Below are positions 23,005 through 35,193 of a stretch of DNA of 64,000 nt, in pieces. Under the pieces are notes generated by a model that saw only the letters and a program-made list of their open reading frames with translations, ran no database searches and was not told the origin of the DNA. The stretch is from NCBI GenBank assembly GCA_039720395.1, contig CM077820.1, forward strand, positions 13,849,848-13,913,847, in the 5' to 3' direction. Origin of the DNA: Liquidambar formosana (Eukaryota > Streptophyta > Magnoliopsida > Saxifragales > Altingiaceae). The translations under genes were made by a program, and so were the position numbers. Position 1 is the first letter of the stretch. The number at the start of each line of letters is the position of its first letter.

Positions 23005-24350
23005 GCAACAATAAATAAATAAAAATTTGGCAGTGCAAAAAGGAAAAGACATTCTCCCTCCTCAAGTGGCCGACTATAATACTCCATGAGTCCATATTGG
23101 AGTAGAGGGAAAGGTGGTGAGGCTTTGTCAAACCAGAAAAAGTAGAACGTGAGGCACACGGGATACTATAAAATTTTTTTTTTTTTTTTATAAAAAAAAA
23201 AATTTCAAAATAGAGTTTTAAGCCAGTATGGAAAAACCCAAAATTGGGTCCACCCGATTGGTCTGGATGAGTAAGTTTTGAATCGTGATGATCCCAAGAC
23301 AGATTATAAAATCTAAATAGACAAGACCCAAAACTATGAGTACAAATGAGGTGTGTATGGATGTGCGCACATAAGATCACAGCCCAACCTTTTCATTCTT
23401 GCTTGTCATCTTGCTACAAACTGACTATCAACATGATACAAATTGACTACCAACTAGTATCATTACAATACCAGTACGCAAGAGCAAAAACATCATTTTA
23501 CTGTAGATGAACAGTGTTTCTACTTTCTACAGTAAACAGCCTTATTCTCTTTTATTATAGATAGATTATAGAGTTAGATATGTCCAATTTTTCAGTTATT
23601 TAATTAAGAGACAATCTATGATGCCCCACCTTATCAAAATTGATGGGACAACCTACTTTATATACAAATGGTGAGACAATTTATTGATCAAGGCCATGTA
23701 TATAGATCTAGCCACATTGGACTATATAGATTTGTAATTTCACAGGGATCTATAATGATAATATTATGCATCTTTGCTTTTATTTGATCAAGAAAATAAA
23801 ATGGCTCTATGTTTGAGAAAGAAAAACTTGTTATTGTCTGTGCGGTTTTGTTTGTTCCTTAGCTGTTATGACTTAATAAAATTTTCTTTTGCCTGTAAAA
23901 AAAAATGTTACCCCATACATTTTGATAAGCACTAGCCCCATAATAGATTATGTCTTATAGATGTAGGAAAATGCTACCAATTGAATTCTAAGATGTTGTA
24001 GCTGTTTCAACTCTCTCACATTGGGATGACACAAAATCATGTAAGATCACCCATCTAGAGTTGGAATGCGTAGCACTATAAATCAAGTGTACTATTATAA
24101 GAATTATTTTAGGATCTTAATATTAGTTTTTATATATTAAAAATTAGTCCTTCCACTATGTAAAGTCGTTCATTCTAATCGATAGATGATAATTGTCAGC
24201 AATCAAAATTATACCCAGCACCAATCAGTCTGTAATTTTCATCCACCATTTTTTTTCCCTTCATCATCCTCATATTATTCACAAATATTCTATCATTGGG
24301 AGATCCTATTACATTGTATTCCATTTATAATGAAGTATTTTGATTGTCAG
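23005..24350. other. spacer of the inverted repeat
   Basis: No gene. About 23920-24060 resembles 59820-59960 in NLR-3 (ATGTCTTATAGATG, ATCATGTAAGATCACCC). The intron-like run ends in a splice acceptor TTGTCAG at 24344-24350. Confidence 0.5.
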
Positions 24351-24620
24351 GTTTTATATGCGAGCAAAGATAGCACTGGGAAATTCAAATGTGGATAGAT
24401 TTCCCGACGTCGATCAACTTGTTGCTAGCTGCTGTTGGTGATTGTTGCTCTTAGTATTTGTTCGCTTGTTTCCTGGTTTTGATTTTTATTTAATGTTGGT
24501 TGAGCAACATATTGGATTTCTCTAAGCATGCATGACTTGGTTTGTAATATGCATTATTGGTACCATATATTTGCTATGCCTAAACATATGATCCCTCTTT
24601 GAATTTTTCTACAGTTGATT
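24351..24620 (+). other. second copy of the NLR 3'-UTR exon
   Basis: GTTTTATATGCGAGCAAAG onward matches 20629-20900, including the preceding acceptor. It lies inside the inverted repeat, with no NLR coding exon immediately before it. Confidence 0.7.
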
Positions 24621-24873
24621 TTTATTTTCAAAAGCTGTGGTTTTAATTGGGAAGTAGGGGTATTGGTCTAAGAAGTAATTTTAAAATTTTCTCTAATTTC
24701 TTTTACCAATGGTACTACTCTCTTTATTTTTTATTTTTTATTTTTTTTTCCTAATGAGCACCAATAGTATAGGTCTCAGCGACCAACTTGCACCTCTCGA
24801 CAATACGCGTGCTCAGTCCAGCTTTGGAAGATGGTAAAAGGAATCATTTGACCATTTTTTAATGTGGTGAAGA

Positions 24874-25579
24874 AACTTTTCTTCACTACTGAATTAATAA
24901 GCTTAATGGGATTCAAAAGGAAAGAAAAGGAGAGAAATGACCGACATCTTTGAATGTGGTGAAGAAACTTTCTAACAAAAGTTTAACCTATATATATATA
25001 TATATTATATTATAATATTTCGTTAACATCTGAATTCAAGTCTAGACCATCACGTGTGAAGACTTTGATTTTTGAGTTTATATCTCCTTACAGTAGTGTA
25101 ACGATTACATGAAATTATTGTGAAATAATAATATTTTATTTTGAATATGTACATACACATCATGTCATTATTTTCAACCCATTATGTTCAACAAAAAAAT
25201 GGCTAAAATACTACGTGAGCACACCTACATATATATTATTATATGTACTTATGCATTTGGGACCTATAAATTAAAGTTTTGTAATCCAAGTTGGGCCGCC
25301 TTGGCCAATTCACCAAGACTGACTTAATAGAATGGATCATGTGTCCAAACAAACCCATTTGACTATAGATTGAATTTTGGTAGATCTGACAAATTTAAAT
25401 TCATCATAAGGGTTACATTGACAAGTGGCATACATACCAATCACTTGGTCCTCGTGTATGGCACTATAAAGTTTATTTGTTTTATAGGGTATTAAATGGT
25501 GTAATGGTAGCATAAATTTTGACATTAGTAATTATTTCTACCTGCCATTGTAGTATAAAAGCTTGGATTGCAATACAAG
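24874..25579 (-). repeat. arm 2 of the inverted repeat
   Basis: Reverse complement of 22303-23004. The outer ends (CTTGTATT and AATACAAG) are clean, but I found no direct repeat around them. Confidence 0.9.
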
Positions 25580-26919
25580 TCCAAATCAATGACCCAACTC
25601 ACACTTTCATACAGACATACCCACACTTTCACACAGACAATGTCTTAGGAAATACATAACGCTCATTAAGAAAGGGGTAGTCCATACGGCCCAGGACAAA
25701 CCCACATATGTTGGGCATGGTATAGTGTAACACAGTCATTGGTTTTGATGCACTATAGCATATTACTTGACTTATTGATTTATTACTAATTTTATGAAAG
25801 TTTTTAATAATTTGATCTGCATAACTGAGGCTACAATGCAGTGGTTAAATTAATTCTTAGTAAAGTATGGTAATATTGTTCCCACAAATAATGATGCTTG
25901 AGTTATGATTTGATCACATATTTATAATTGGTGCTAACATAGATAAATAAATGTGACGTGTTGCCCATTGTGAAAGCATGGCCATATTATATTATTTATA
26001 CTATTTCTAAAAGTGACTTAAGCTAAAAAAAAATCTTTCGGTTCACTAACAAGCCTTAATATTGCCATCTAATGTAAACCACTTTTAATACCTTTCACAA
26101 ACCAATAAATCTCATACAACGCCTCCGAAACCTACGTTTCACAAGTCCCCACCGTTTCCTTCAATTCTCCCACTTTTCTCTCAAATCCCAAGTAATCCTT
26201 CTTCCCTATTAATTATTCTTACCAAGAAACTCACTCTCAAGAAGATTTGCAGAGTTGCAAGCTTGCAGCAGCTTAAGGAAAAACATAACCTTACGGTAAT
26301 TACGTAGCTGTGCTTTCTCTCTCCCTTTCATTGCTGTAGTATCCCTGTTATGCTTCATCAGTGGGCAATATACTTGATTTTTGTTGTTGTGGTTTGTGGT
26401 CTATTTCAAATACTATTTTATTTTCTATGCAAACTATAACTTTCTCTGTGTTTTTTAGTTTTCCATTAGCCCTTCACAAGTGTGGTAATTATGGATTTTA
26501 TCCAATTTAGATTTCATTTCAAAAGCTGACGGATTTATGTGCTTATTGAAAGATTCTTATTCTTGATATTATATTAAAAATATAAAAAAAATCTTTAATT
26601 TTAAATTGCAGGCATGTCTATACTCTTGGGAGCGTAAATTTCCTCTTATTGCATTCCGTGAGAATCGTTGCTAAACTCTATGTTCGATTTAGCTCCTCTT
26701 GGCTGCTGCTGCTATATAGGTATGCGATCAAAGTTGACGGATAGATATCAGATTTGTAGTTTCATGCTTACAGTGATGAGAAGAAAAATCGCATATATTT
26801 CAATTTCAAAATGCATGAACTCAATCTATTGATTTTAATTATTACTCCCTCCCACGTCCCATTTAAATTTGCTTATCTTTTATGTTTTTTGGATGTCTTA
26901 AAATATTTTATCATGGGCA
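25580..26919. other. gene-free stretch, possibly with old exon pieces
   Basis: 26100-26310 and 26611-26720 have higher GC and possible splice-like borders (CTTACGGTAATT, AAATTGCAGGCATG), which could be untranslated exons of a lost gene. No frame supports a product. Confidence 0.3.
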
Positions 26920-27755
26920 TTTGCCCATAAAAATCCCAAGTTTTCTATAAACCTAAAACTCTGCCTAACTTTTTGGATGCCCAACTAAAAGAACAAAAAC
27001 CATTTTGGACAAATATGCCCTTCCATCTGGTTTCATCTTGTTTGGCTGAAGAAAAAGGCACGGTTTCCTAAGGAGCTCAGCATGTCACTTCTGGTTACAT
27101 CTACTACAACACTCAACCTCCTCTCACTCTTTAAACAGACATCACTCTCCTCTTTCTCCTCTCTCAACCTCTCATCTCTCTCTCGCTCTCCTTGTTCTCC
27201 CATGTCAAGGAGCAAAGTTGAGGGTTTTCTGGTGTCGTATCTGCTGATCTGTTAAACCAATTGTTACCGGAGGACCATTAAAAACACACTACTACACAAA
27301 TACATTACAAAGCCATCAGCTGAGTTTTCAACAAACCCAACTTACAAAACTCACTATAAAATTTTTTAAAAAAAATCAATCCTTCAAGAGAAACCCATTA
27401 CTCAGGATGCCCAAATTTATTTAGATATCAAAGTAAATATTCCAGAATTTGAAGGGAAAAGCATAAAGAATTTAGGGAAATGCAAAAACTTAAACCTTGC
27501 TCGTTGATGTGGGAGAATAGGGAGAGCGAGAGAGAGATGAGAGGTTGAGAGAGGAGAAAGAGGAGAGTGATGTTTGTTCATAAAGTGAGAAGAGAGCTCC
27601 TTGGGAAACCGTGCCTTTTTCCTCAGCCAAACAAGATGTAACTGATTGAAGGGCATACTTGTCCAAAACGGTTTTTGTTCTTTTAGTTGGATATTAGCAA
27701 AAAGTTTGGTGGAGTTTTAGGTTTATAGGAAACTTTGGGATTTTTATGGTCAAAT
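26920..27755. mobile_element. inverted-terminal-repeat element, about 0.84 kb
   Basis: 26920-27218 is repeated inverted at 27495-27755 (for example TGGCTGAAGAAAAAGGCAC on one side and its complement on the other), apart from an about 40-bp indel. The long arms and short middle suggest a MULE-type or foldback element. No target duplication was found, so the class is open. Confidence 0.65.
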
Positions 27756-27942
27756 AAAAAAGATATGTTATTTTCCTAAAATACGCTTTTACTTTTCTCC
27801 TAGAAAATTGATTATATTTCCATGGGAGGGCAAACTTTGAAAGTTATACTTAAATAGGTGACATGACAATGCATTGCCTTAAAATGTGTGCTAGGTCAAA
27901 GTGAGCAAATAAAACGGCAAATATACAGCAATAAAAAATAAT

Positions 27943-27976
<34 letters not shown>

Positions 27977-28133
27977 TAATTTATTAAATATAAATATATA
28001 GCTTTATTATTCAAATGAAAGAAGCATGTAAAATTTATGGAGTTAAAAAATCGAAAAATCTCATAAATTAACAAGTAAGATATGTATAAGTTATAATGCC
28101 TTAATGAGATTTAAGAATTATATTCATGTCAAT
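27756..28133. other. gene-free stretch with AT/AC microsatellite
   Basis: An (AT)n(AC)n tract at about 27943-27976; otherwise nothing recognised. Confidence 0.6.
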
Positions 28134-28264
28134 GGCTTTGTGGCTTAGTGGCAGTGGTCCCTCCTATGTGGGGGAAGTCCTAAGTTTGAGTCGTAGGTTT
28201 GCCATTTGTTGATGTAATGAATTTCTTATCCATGTTACCCTAAAAAATTAATAAATAAATAATT
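28134..28264 (+). mobile_element. SINE, tRNA-like
   Basis: Box A TGGCTTAGTGG (28141-28151, exact consensus) and box B-like AGTTTGAGTCG (28183-28193), then an A-rich tail AAAAAATTAATAAATAAAT. Flanks are only loosely similar, so the target duplication is uncertain. Confidence 0.65.
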
Positions 28265-29452
28265 GACATTCATCTGGCCCTTTCTCACTCTCTCTCACTC
28301 TCTCTCTCTCTCTGTGTTTCTGGTTGAGGGCATTAGGGATTTAGGGGCTTTGGCACGAAGAGTAAAGGACCTTTTAGAACTAAGTTTTAACTTTTGCAAA
28401 AGCCCCCCCTCAATGGATTATAAATTTATAATAACTAAATTCGCTCATTTTAAAACAATTTAAAATTTGATATTTTATCCCTGCCGTGTCCTAGAAGTGT
28501 CAAATACTTGTCCTGGAAGTGTCCAAGACGTGTCCTAGGCGTGTTTGATATTAATTAATTTTTTTTATTTGATGGACACTTATGGGCTATGTTCAACATG
28601 TGTTGACGCCAACGTGTCGGACACGGCCACGACACTCTTGGAGGAGTGTCCGTGCTTCATAGTTCGGGTGTTAAGGAATTTTGTAGTTCTCATTGAAACT
28701 AGTAAAGTTGCATTTTTTTTTCTTTCAAAATCACAATTACAAACATATAGTACAACCTATTCTTTCATATGGTGTTTCAATCAATATTAATGTTTTGAAA
28801 ACTAGTCTGGATATTGATCCGGTCAAGTATGTGGATTGGTTCAATCCTATATATTCAACTGGTCAGATCAAATGAATTGACTGGTTAAGATATATAATTA
28901 AGATAAATTGTATAATTATTTTTTTTCTAGTATTGTAAAAAGTGAAGAAAAAAAAATATATATAATTTCATATGCAAGTATTCATAAAGCTTAAATTCTC
29001 AAGTCTATTGGGCCGAAAAAAATTTCTCAAAGTCTAGATTTAAGAATTAAGAATTGATAAGTCATAATTGGCGCATCTAATTAAATGAAGCAACAAAAAA
29101 AGAATAATACTTAAAAAGAATAGTATAAAATTACAAGAAAAGACAATTGTCTATCAGTGAAATTTTACCATTGCTTTATTAACTAATTGACTCAATCAGG
29201 TTGGTGGCTCAATGGTTGAACTACTTGATTCGACTGTGTTTTTTGGTTTTACAAATTTTTTGGTTGATTTACCTAATCCGCTTGGTAACTGTGTTGGGTT
29301 TGGTAGAACCTGATTCAATTGGGTAAGTTGGATTTCTTTATAAAATATTAATCAATATTCTAAGGGTGTTTTTCCCTATAAATAAAAAAACGGGTTAGAG
29401 GTTCCAAGACTGGCTTCAATTCTTACAACTGAACGAGTATGATGTCGGATTT
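28265..29452. other. gene-free stretch with CT tract and GTGTC-rich repeat
   Basis: A CT microsatellite at about 28284-28313. 28481-28665 is full of GTGTCC/GACACG words, related on the opposite strand to 6926-7265. 28770-29340 has CCGGTCAAG/TTGGTTCAAT words of unclear origin. No gene. Confidence 0.5.
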
Positions 29453-29661
29453 GGATTTGGTGTATTTAGTCACTTTAAATGCACCGTAAAGTTACCGTGC
29501 AATAAGCGACACGTGGAGAGAGTTGAGATTAGAGGGCTGGGATTGGTTGGGCATGAAATGGTTGTCTTCAATCTCAGCCCTCCAATCTCAACTCTCTCCA
29601 CGTGTCGCTCATCGCACGGTAACTTCATGGTGCATTTAAAGTGACTAAATGCACAAAATCC
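29453..29661. mobile_element. foldback MITE
   Basis: About 209 bp that fold into one long hairpin. Arms pair over about 90 bp (GTGACTAAATGCAC and CGACACGTGGAGAGAGTTGA with their complements). No target duplication identified. Confidence 0.75.
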
Positions 29662-30525
29662 ACTTCCGTATGATGTCTGCCTAAGAGACTTCAACACTTG
29701 AGTTCAAGATGTATAAGAACAAAATTTGTTTAGTTTGCTCTGTTGGAGTGAATGCCCTATAAGTCCAACCCTTCTTCAAAATGTATGTGACTTTATTTTA
29801 ATATGACTCTCAGGTAATCATCACTATGCCCTTCAAGTATAGTGGATATCGATCACATATATAATAAGCTACAATAAGTAGTTTCAAGAACTACATATTC
29901 ACAATTATATTCATACACCCCTACCATCTCTAGATAATTTAAAGGGACATATCTACATCTATAATGTAAAATATTTTTATCTCTTCTATTTATGAGAGAC
30001 CTCTGCACATAAATTTTTTTAGCTCAAAACATTTTTGCATTAAGTATGCTCTTACAATTCAAAATATAAAAGTATGTTTAATGAGCTAATACATTTTGAA
30101 CATCTACATAACATATGACAAAAGAATGAATATTAATTCACTCTTGTTTATATAAAATGCATTTCTCAATATAATTCATACCAGTCATCAAAATAGATAC
30201 GGTGTATATATATTTTATAATTTCCAACAGCAATAAAATTTAATGTTTAAATAGTTACAAAAGCAAGCAATATATTTGTTTGTTAGAAAATGACTAAATC
30301 TCATCGTTGAAAAAATAAAATCAAATATGACTTTGTAACCAAAATAAAACTATTAATTTATTTATTTGACAATGTTGCATTTCAAAAAAAAAAAAAAAAA
30401 TCTCCTTTAATCTTTGCATGCCTCAGACAAGGTATGTCATTATAGACACAGAATACTATCATTATCCAACTCTCAAGGGAAAATAAAGATATTTCATCAT
30501 GTACATTTCCATGTATATGAATCCA
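29662..30525. other. gene-free stretch
   Basis: AT-rich; nothing recognised. Confidence 0.6.
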
Positions 30526-31173
30526 CTAAGATTCATCAAAAGTAGTTGTAAAGAGGCTTCTCTTGTAGGTAAGGGATGCATGTTTAATTCCTTACAAGAT
30601 TTATGTACTTTGCATGCTGTGGGTGTTTATGATAGACCTCGAAAAGCTCCACAATTTATTAGAATCATTTGGTAAGCACCTTTGCCTTCTTGGGTAAAAG
30701 TTGACACAGATGGGGCTGCTAAAGGAAATCCGAGTCCAGCGGGTTATGGTGCTATTTTTCGTAACTGTCGTGGGTTCGTCCTGGGAGCTTTTTGTGATAC
30801 CCTTGGTGTTAGTTCATCTGTTGAAGCTGAGTTGATGGTTGTTATTAAAGTAGTGGATGTAGCCTGGCATAGAGGGTGGCATTTTTTATGGATTGAGTGT
30901 GACTCATCTTTGATTCTAAATTTTCTTTCTAATGGCCATCCATCCATTCCATTCCCGTTCCGAGTTCTTTGGTCTAATTGTCAGTATCGTTTAAGGCATA
31001 TGACTGATCGATATTCCTATATTTACCGAGAAGGAAATTGTTTAGCGGACAAGTTAGCTAATAAAGGTGTTTTAGTCCAATCGTTTTCTTGGTGGTCATC
31101 AACGCTGGATTTTCTTGCTACTGATATTTCCCAAGACTGTAATGGGATGCCTCGCTATAGATTTGTAGTTTAA
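30526..31173 (+). pseudogene. LINE-type RNase H remnant
   Basis: The frame from about 30541 reads through ASLVGKGCMF and then an in-frame TAA just before APLPSWVKVDTDGAAKGNP. It ends at 31171-31173. DTDGAAKGNPSPAGYG, VEAELM and ECDSSLIL mark an RNase H (RVT_3 type) fold with conserved D, E and D. In plants this stands at the C-terminus of many L1-like LINEs. A pyrimidine-rich 3' region and an A-rich tail (to about 31320) follow, so this is a 5'-truncated LINE copy. A host RNase H-like gene is less likely because of the stop and the tail. Confidence 0.75.
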
Positions 31174-31320
31174 TGCTTGTTTGTGAGCTAATTTGTGGTA
31201 TTTATAAGCCTCCAAGACCAAACAGACTTACTTTTCTTTTCTTCTTCTTTCCTTGTTCCCCTTTTTCTTTCTTATTAATAAATTTTGCTTACTAACAAAA
31301 AACAAAAATAAAAATAAAAA
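31174..31320 (+). repeat. LINE 3' UTR and A-rich tail
   Basis: A CT-rich run, TTAATAAATTTTGC, then AAAAAACAAAAATAAAAAT. This is the expected LINE 3' end. Confidence 0.55.
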
Positions 31321-31459
31321 TCACACCTATGGTCATAACCTTGTTCTATCCACAAACCAACGTACTTCACATATTGCTTAAGCAAAAAATTTCCTGCATT
31401 ATTGCATGGGGTTTTAAAAACATATTATCTATATCTGTATTCTATATCTATATTCTATA

Positions 31460-33491
31460 TCTATACTACCTATAAAAAGATGAATGTAAAAAAAACTTTT
31501 GATTGACTAATATACCCTTATTTTAATTTTTAAATACACAACTACCCACCCTTCTGCATATATAGGAAATATAGCAATATGGAAACTATAATTCTAAAAC
31601 ACATACCTTAATATATTCTAAAACACATACCTTAATATATAAAACACAAATAGGAATTCAAAGGAAACCCTAAATCAAATACTCCATTTAATACTATACA
31701 TATAATCCTAAAACACGTTGACTTCGTATCTCCCTCTTCTTCTCATTCTTTAGCAAACGAGAATGGCCTGTTAGAGGCACACCTACTTCCCAGCGCAGTC
31801 ATAAACCAAATATCTACATCATGGAGACGATACATGGAGACAATACCAGATCTCAAGGGACTGTTGCATGAGTGTTTTATACTTTTATTATGTATTTCTT
31901 GAAATTTTGTTAGAATTCGTATAATGCTGAATTTGTTTGTAGTAGGGGGTGATTGTTTTGGAAAATTTTGGGTAGACTAGGAAAACCCTTGACTGTGTTT
32001 TGATTGTAACGTGGAAATTGTTGGAATGGGTCATATATGTATATGATAATTATTATTATTATTTTGCTTGAATTTCGTTGTTGATGGGAAGGGAGGGGGA
32101 AAAAGAAAAAATAAAAAAATAAAATGAAAATCTCGATCTCCACTCTCTTTTCAATCTCTAAGTGAACAAAAAAAAATGTAGATGATGATACCATATAAAA
32201 ATAAAATTGAGAATTTCTTTTTAGAAAAAGTAAGAAAAACTATATTATGAGGGATCAATTTCTCTTATTAAAAAAATAAATTAAATACTATTTAAAAGCA
32301 TCAAAAATATAAAATATAGAAAATAAAAATAAAATAATTATGTTTGCTACTTCCCTTTGGAATGCATATCTCAAATTGAAGTAGCAAATTGCCACAGCCC
32401 ACATAAGGTAGCAAAAGACAGATTTGTTACTTTTTTTTTTTTTTTTTTTTTTTTGCTACCTCCCTCAAAGATGCTCTTGTATCACATATTAAATTATATT
32501 ATATCTATACTACCTATAAAATTTTATACTTTAGAAATACTTTTGATTGACCATTACACCCTTATTTTAAATTTTAAATATTTATTTGCCTCCTATATTT
32601 AACCAATTAAGAATGTTTTATATTTAACCAATTAAGAATGTTTATTTTCTAGCAAAAAAGAAGGAAAAAAGCTAACATAATTTATGTTCACTTCATAAAT
32701 TCTATATAGCCTTTACTACGATGCATGTGTTCTAACTAACTTCTTATTCCTTCTATAACTCCTAACAATTGAAGGAATTTTGACCTATTGTGTTGAGCGT
32801 TTATTCTAATAAGTTAAATTAACACAAAAGTAACAAATAATTAGATTTTCATGTTCAATATATATATATATATATATATAATTTATAAATTTTTTTATTT
32901 AAATAATATTCATGTGCAACGCACGTGTGCCCATATCTAGTACCTATAAAAAGCTGAATGTCAGAAAAGCTTTTGATTGACCAATATACCTTTATTTTAT
33001 ATTTTAAATACATATATCACTACCCTTATATATACATGATACATTGATTGGAAGAGGAAATAAGAATATAAAATATAAAACATATAAAGAGGAAATAAGA
33101 ATATAAAACACATAAATATAAATAGGAATTCAAAGTATACTATAATTTTACTCTTATACACTTTACATTGATTGGAATAGGAAATAAGAATATAAAACAT
33201 ATAAATATAAATAGGAATTCAAAGTATATTATCATTCGTATACTTTAATTTGTAAAACCACATAAATAGGAAATCAAATTCGTATAAAACCTTAAACCTT
33301 AACATATATCATCTACATAATTCTGAATTCTATTTTCTCCATTAACAGCGGGATTCTAAATTCTTCTTTCTCCATTAACAGCGTCTTCTTTTTTGTTTGG
33401 TAAGTGTTTCTCTATAAAATACGATAATTTTTTCTTAGAATAAAAAACAAAAAACAAAAAGTCACGTGCAACGCACGTGTACACCAACTAG
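31460..33491 (+). mobile_element. cluster of Helitron-like elements
   Basis: Two 5'-like ends, TCTATACTACCTATAAAA at 31460 and 32504, each follow an A. A third copy, lacking its first bases, lies at about 32937. Two 3'-like ends carry a hairpin (CATGTGC-AAC-GCACGTG at 32911-32927; CACGTGC-AAC-GCACGTG at 33463-33479) followed by CTAG and T (32937-32941, 33488-33492). These are the Helitron hallmarks: TC start, hairpin plus CTRR end, A/T insertion. No Rep-helicase is present, so they are non-autonomous. Confidence 0.7.
32504..32940 (+). mobile_element. 437-bp non-autonomous Helitron
   Basis: A complete unit within the cluster: A-TCTATACTACC at the start, hairpin and CATATCTAG-T at the end. Confidence 0.65.
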
Positions 33492-34237
33492 TTTTTATTA
33501 AAATACTCCAACTTGTTTTGCCTATTAACCTATCACTCAACCAATTTGGTAGCCACACCGCTGGTGACTCCAACTGATGCTGGTAATAGGGCCCCGTATA
33601 CACCTCTACTGTCAGCAACTCCCTCTTCCGTGGGTGAAAGGTTAAACTTATTTAGACAAATAAAATAATAATAATAATAATAATATCATTAAATTAGCTA
33701 ATATATCATCAAAGAGAACATTCTCAAAGGATAAAAAATTGATCATTAAATTAGGGTTTGGGTGCAAATTGCGAGCCCTAAGCATGACAGAGCAAAAAAC
33801 ATTAAAACCATATCTTGAATCTTATATTCATTTAATGTTTAAATCAATCATAATGAAACAAGTTGTGTTATATTACGGAGTACGTATATATAATAAAATT
33901 ATTATGTATAAAGTAAAAATAATTTGATTTTAATTGGTTTGGTTCGGTTTAAAAACACCCTAAACCGGAATGAACCACATTTATTGATTCTAAAAGGTAT
34001 GAAATTTGGACCGAACCAAACATTGTTTAGAGCCGAACCAAATTGCCCAAATTAATTCGGTTCTCCACTTTAGTCAAACCAAGTTGCACCTCGTATGCAT
34101 ATTTTAATTTTATTTATTTATTTTTTCAGGATCTTGATAACAACACACATGTAGGCAGTGGCTAGTCTCATTTATTTGTTTACTTTTTATATTTTTTAAG
34201 GACAATACTTGGCTACTGAAGTGTAGTGACGAGTGAG
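33492..34237. other. far upstream region of NLR-2
   Basis: 33830-34150 matches 21880-22160. A TAA/TAATAATAA microsatellite lies near 33664. No gene. Confidence 0.5.
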
Positions 34238-34395
34238 TCTTCCATGTAACTGTGATAGTCATGTGGTGTTACAAGTTTTTCTCTAATAAGTGAGATTGTG
34301 GGAGTTAAAAGCATTCTGACAATTCCACTTTTCTTGACTCTAATCGGTTGGTGACACTACATCAGTCGTGTCACAGTTACATACAAGTTTTTTCT
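34238..34395. mobile_element. MITE, same family as 57899-58074
   Basis: Inverted ends CTTCCATGTAACTGTGA and CACAGTTACATACAAG. Both copies lie upstream of an NLR upstream block, so the insertion may predate the duplication. Confidence 0.6.
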
Positions 34396-34454
34396 TGTGT
34401 AGTAATTCTTAAAAATGAGTTTGAATTTGTTGCTATGGTACAAGAATATAGCAT

Positions 34455-34612
34455 GGTGCTAGGATGGATGAGATCATGACACAAGGCAAAAAGGTGGCAT
34501 TCCATGGCTGAGATGAATAATGCCACATGAAATATAGAATTTTTAATTCAACTGTAGAAGCACATTTTTTGTCATGTGTCATGATCTCACCCATCACAAC
34601 ATCATGTTGATT
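34455..34612. mobile_element. small foldback MITE
   Basis: GAGATCATGACACA is answered by TGTGTCATGATCTC, with arms of about 45 bp. Confidence 0.6.
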
Positions 34613-34630
34613 TTTACAATCGAGGGAAAT

Positions 34631-34792
34631 GCTAATTAACCTCATATTTTGTTATACAAATCTTATCCTAAAGAAAAAATATGGAGTAAAATTATAAGAT
34701 CTACTGATATGGTTAAATCTTAAAAATTAAAATTAACACTAAATCCATATAATAGGATAAGATTTGAAAGGTAAAATATAGGACTAACTTGC
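34631..34792. mobile_element. small foldback MITE
   Basis: CAAATCTTATCCT and AGGATAAGATTTG lie in inverted orientation near both ends, with CCTCATATTTT / AAATATAGGA further out. Boundaries are approximate. Confidence 0.5.
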
Positions 34793-34949
34793 ATTTTCCC
34801 CCGACAGCAAATTGGATCTCACCGAAAAACAACGTGGTGCTATTTTTCATTGACATGTGTTCGAGTGCACTATCACTAGTGCTCAATGACATACGAAATA
34901 TAGATTTCTTTTTATTTTTTATTTTTATTTTTCCGGATAAGTTGACTTG

Positions 34950-35193
34950 GCTAGTCGGTGGAGGGTCAAGTCTGGCCAGCTGTGGAGATAAATCTACACC
35001 ACTAGATGGTCCATCTGCAACACGGAGTAATAATAATTTTTATTGGAAAAAAAAAAAATTTTGCTTGTATCCGTTGACTTAGTATTACCAAGTCAAGATC
35101 CAAACGCATCTTTATTTGTGAATACAGCGGTCGAAGCAAAAATCAAATCCATATGATGCTCTGAATGGAGTGAGGAAGAGGAAGAGAGGGGAA
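34950..35193 (+). promoter_or_regulatory. upstream region of NLR-2
   Basis: A diverged copy of the shared NLR upstream block: CCAGCTGTGGAGATAAATC, CCACTAGATGG, and the W-box core TTGACT at 35074-35079, 115 bp before the start codon. The W-box is the best kept part. Confidence 0.6.

Noticed and set aside
22303..25579. MULE or other transposon with very long terminal repeats
   Set aside because: No target duplication at the outer ends, and the spacer contains an NLR 3'-UTR exon; an inverted duplication explains it better.
26100..26720. 5' exons of a conventional gene
   Set aside because: Only splice-like words and GC content support it; no reading frame follows.
28141..28193. tRNA gene
   Set aside because: The box A and B words are there, but no cloverleaf can be formed and an A-rich tail follows, so it is a SINE.
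30682..31173. functional host RNase H-like gene
   Set aside because: The natural upstream frame is interrupted by a TAA, the start of the domain has no good promoter or start, and a LINE-like tail follows.
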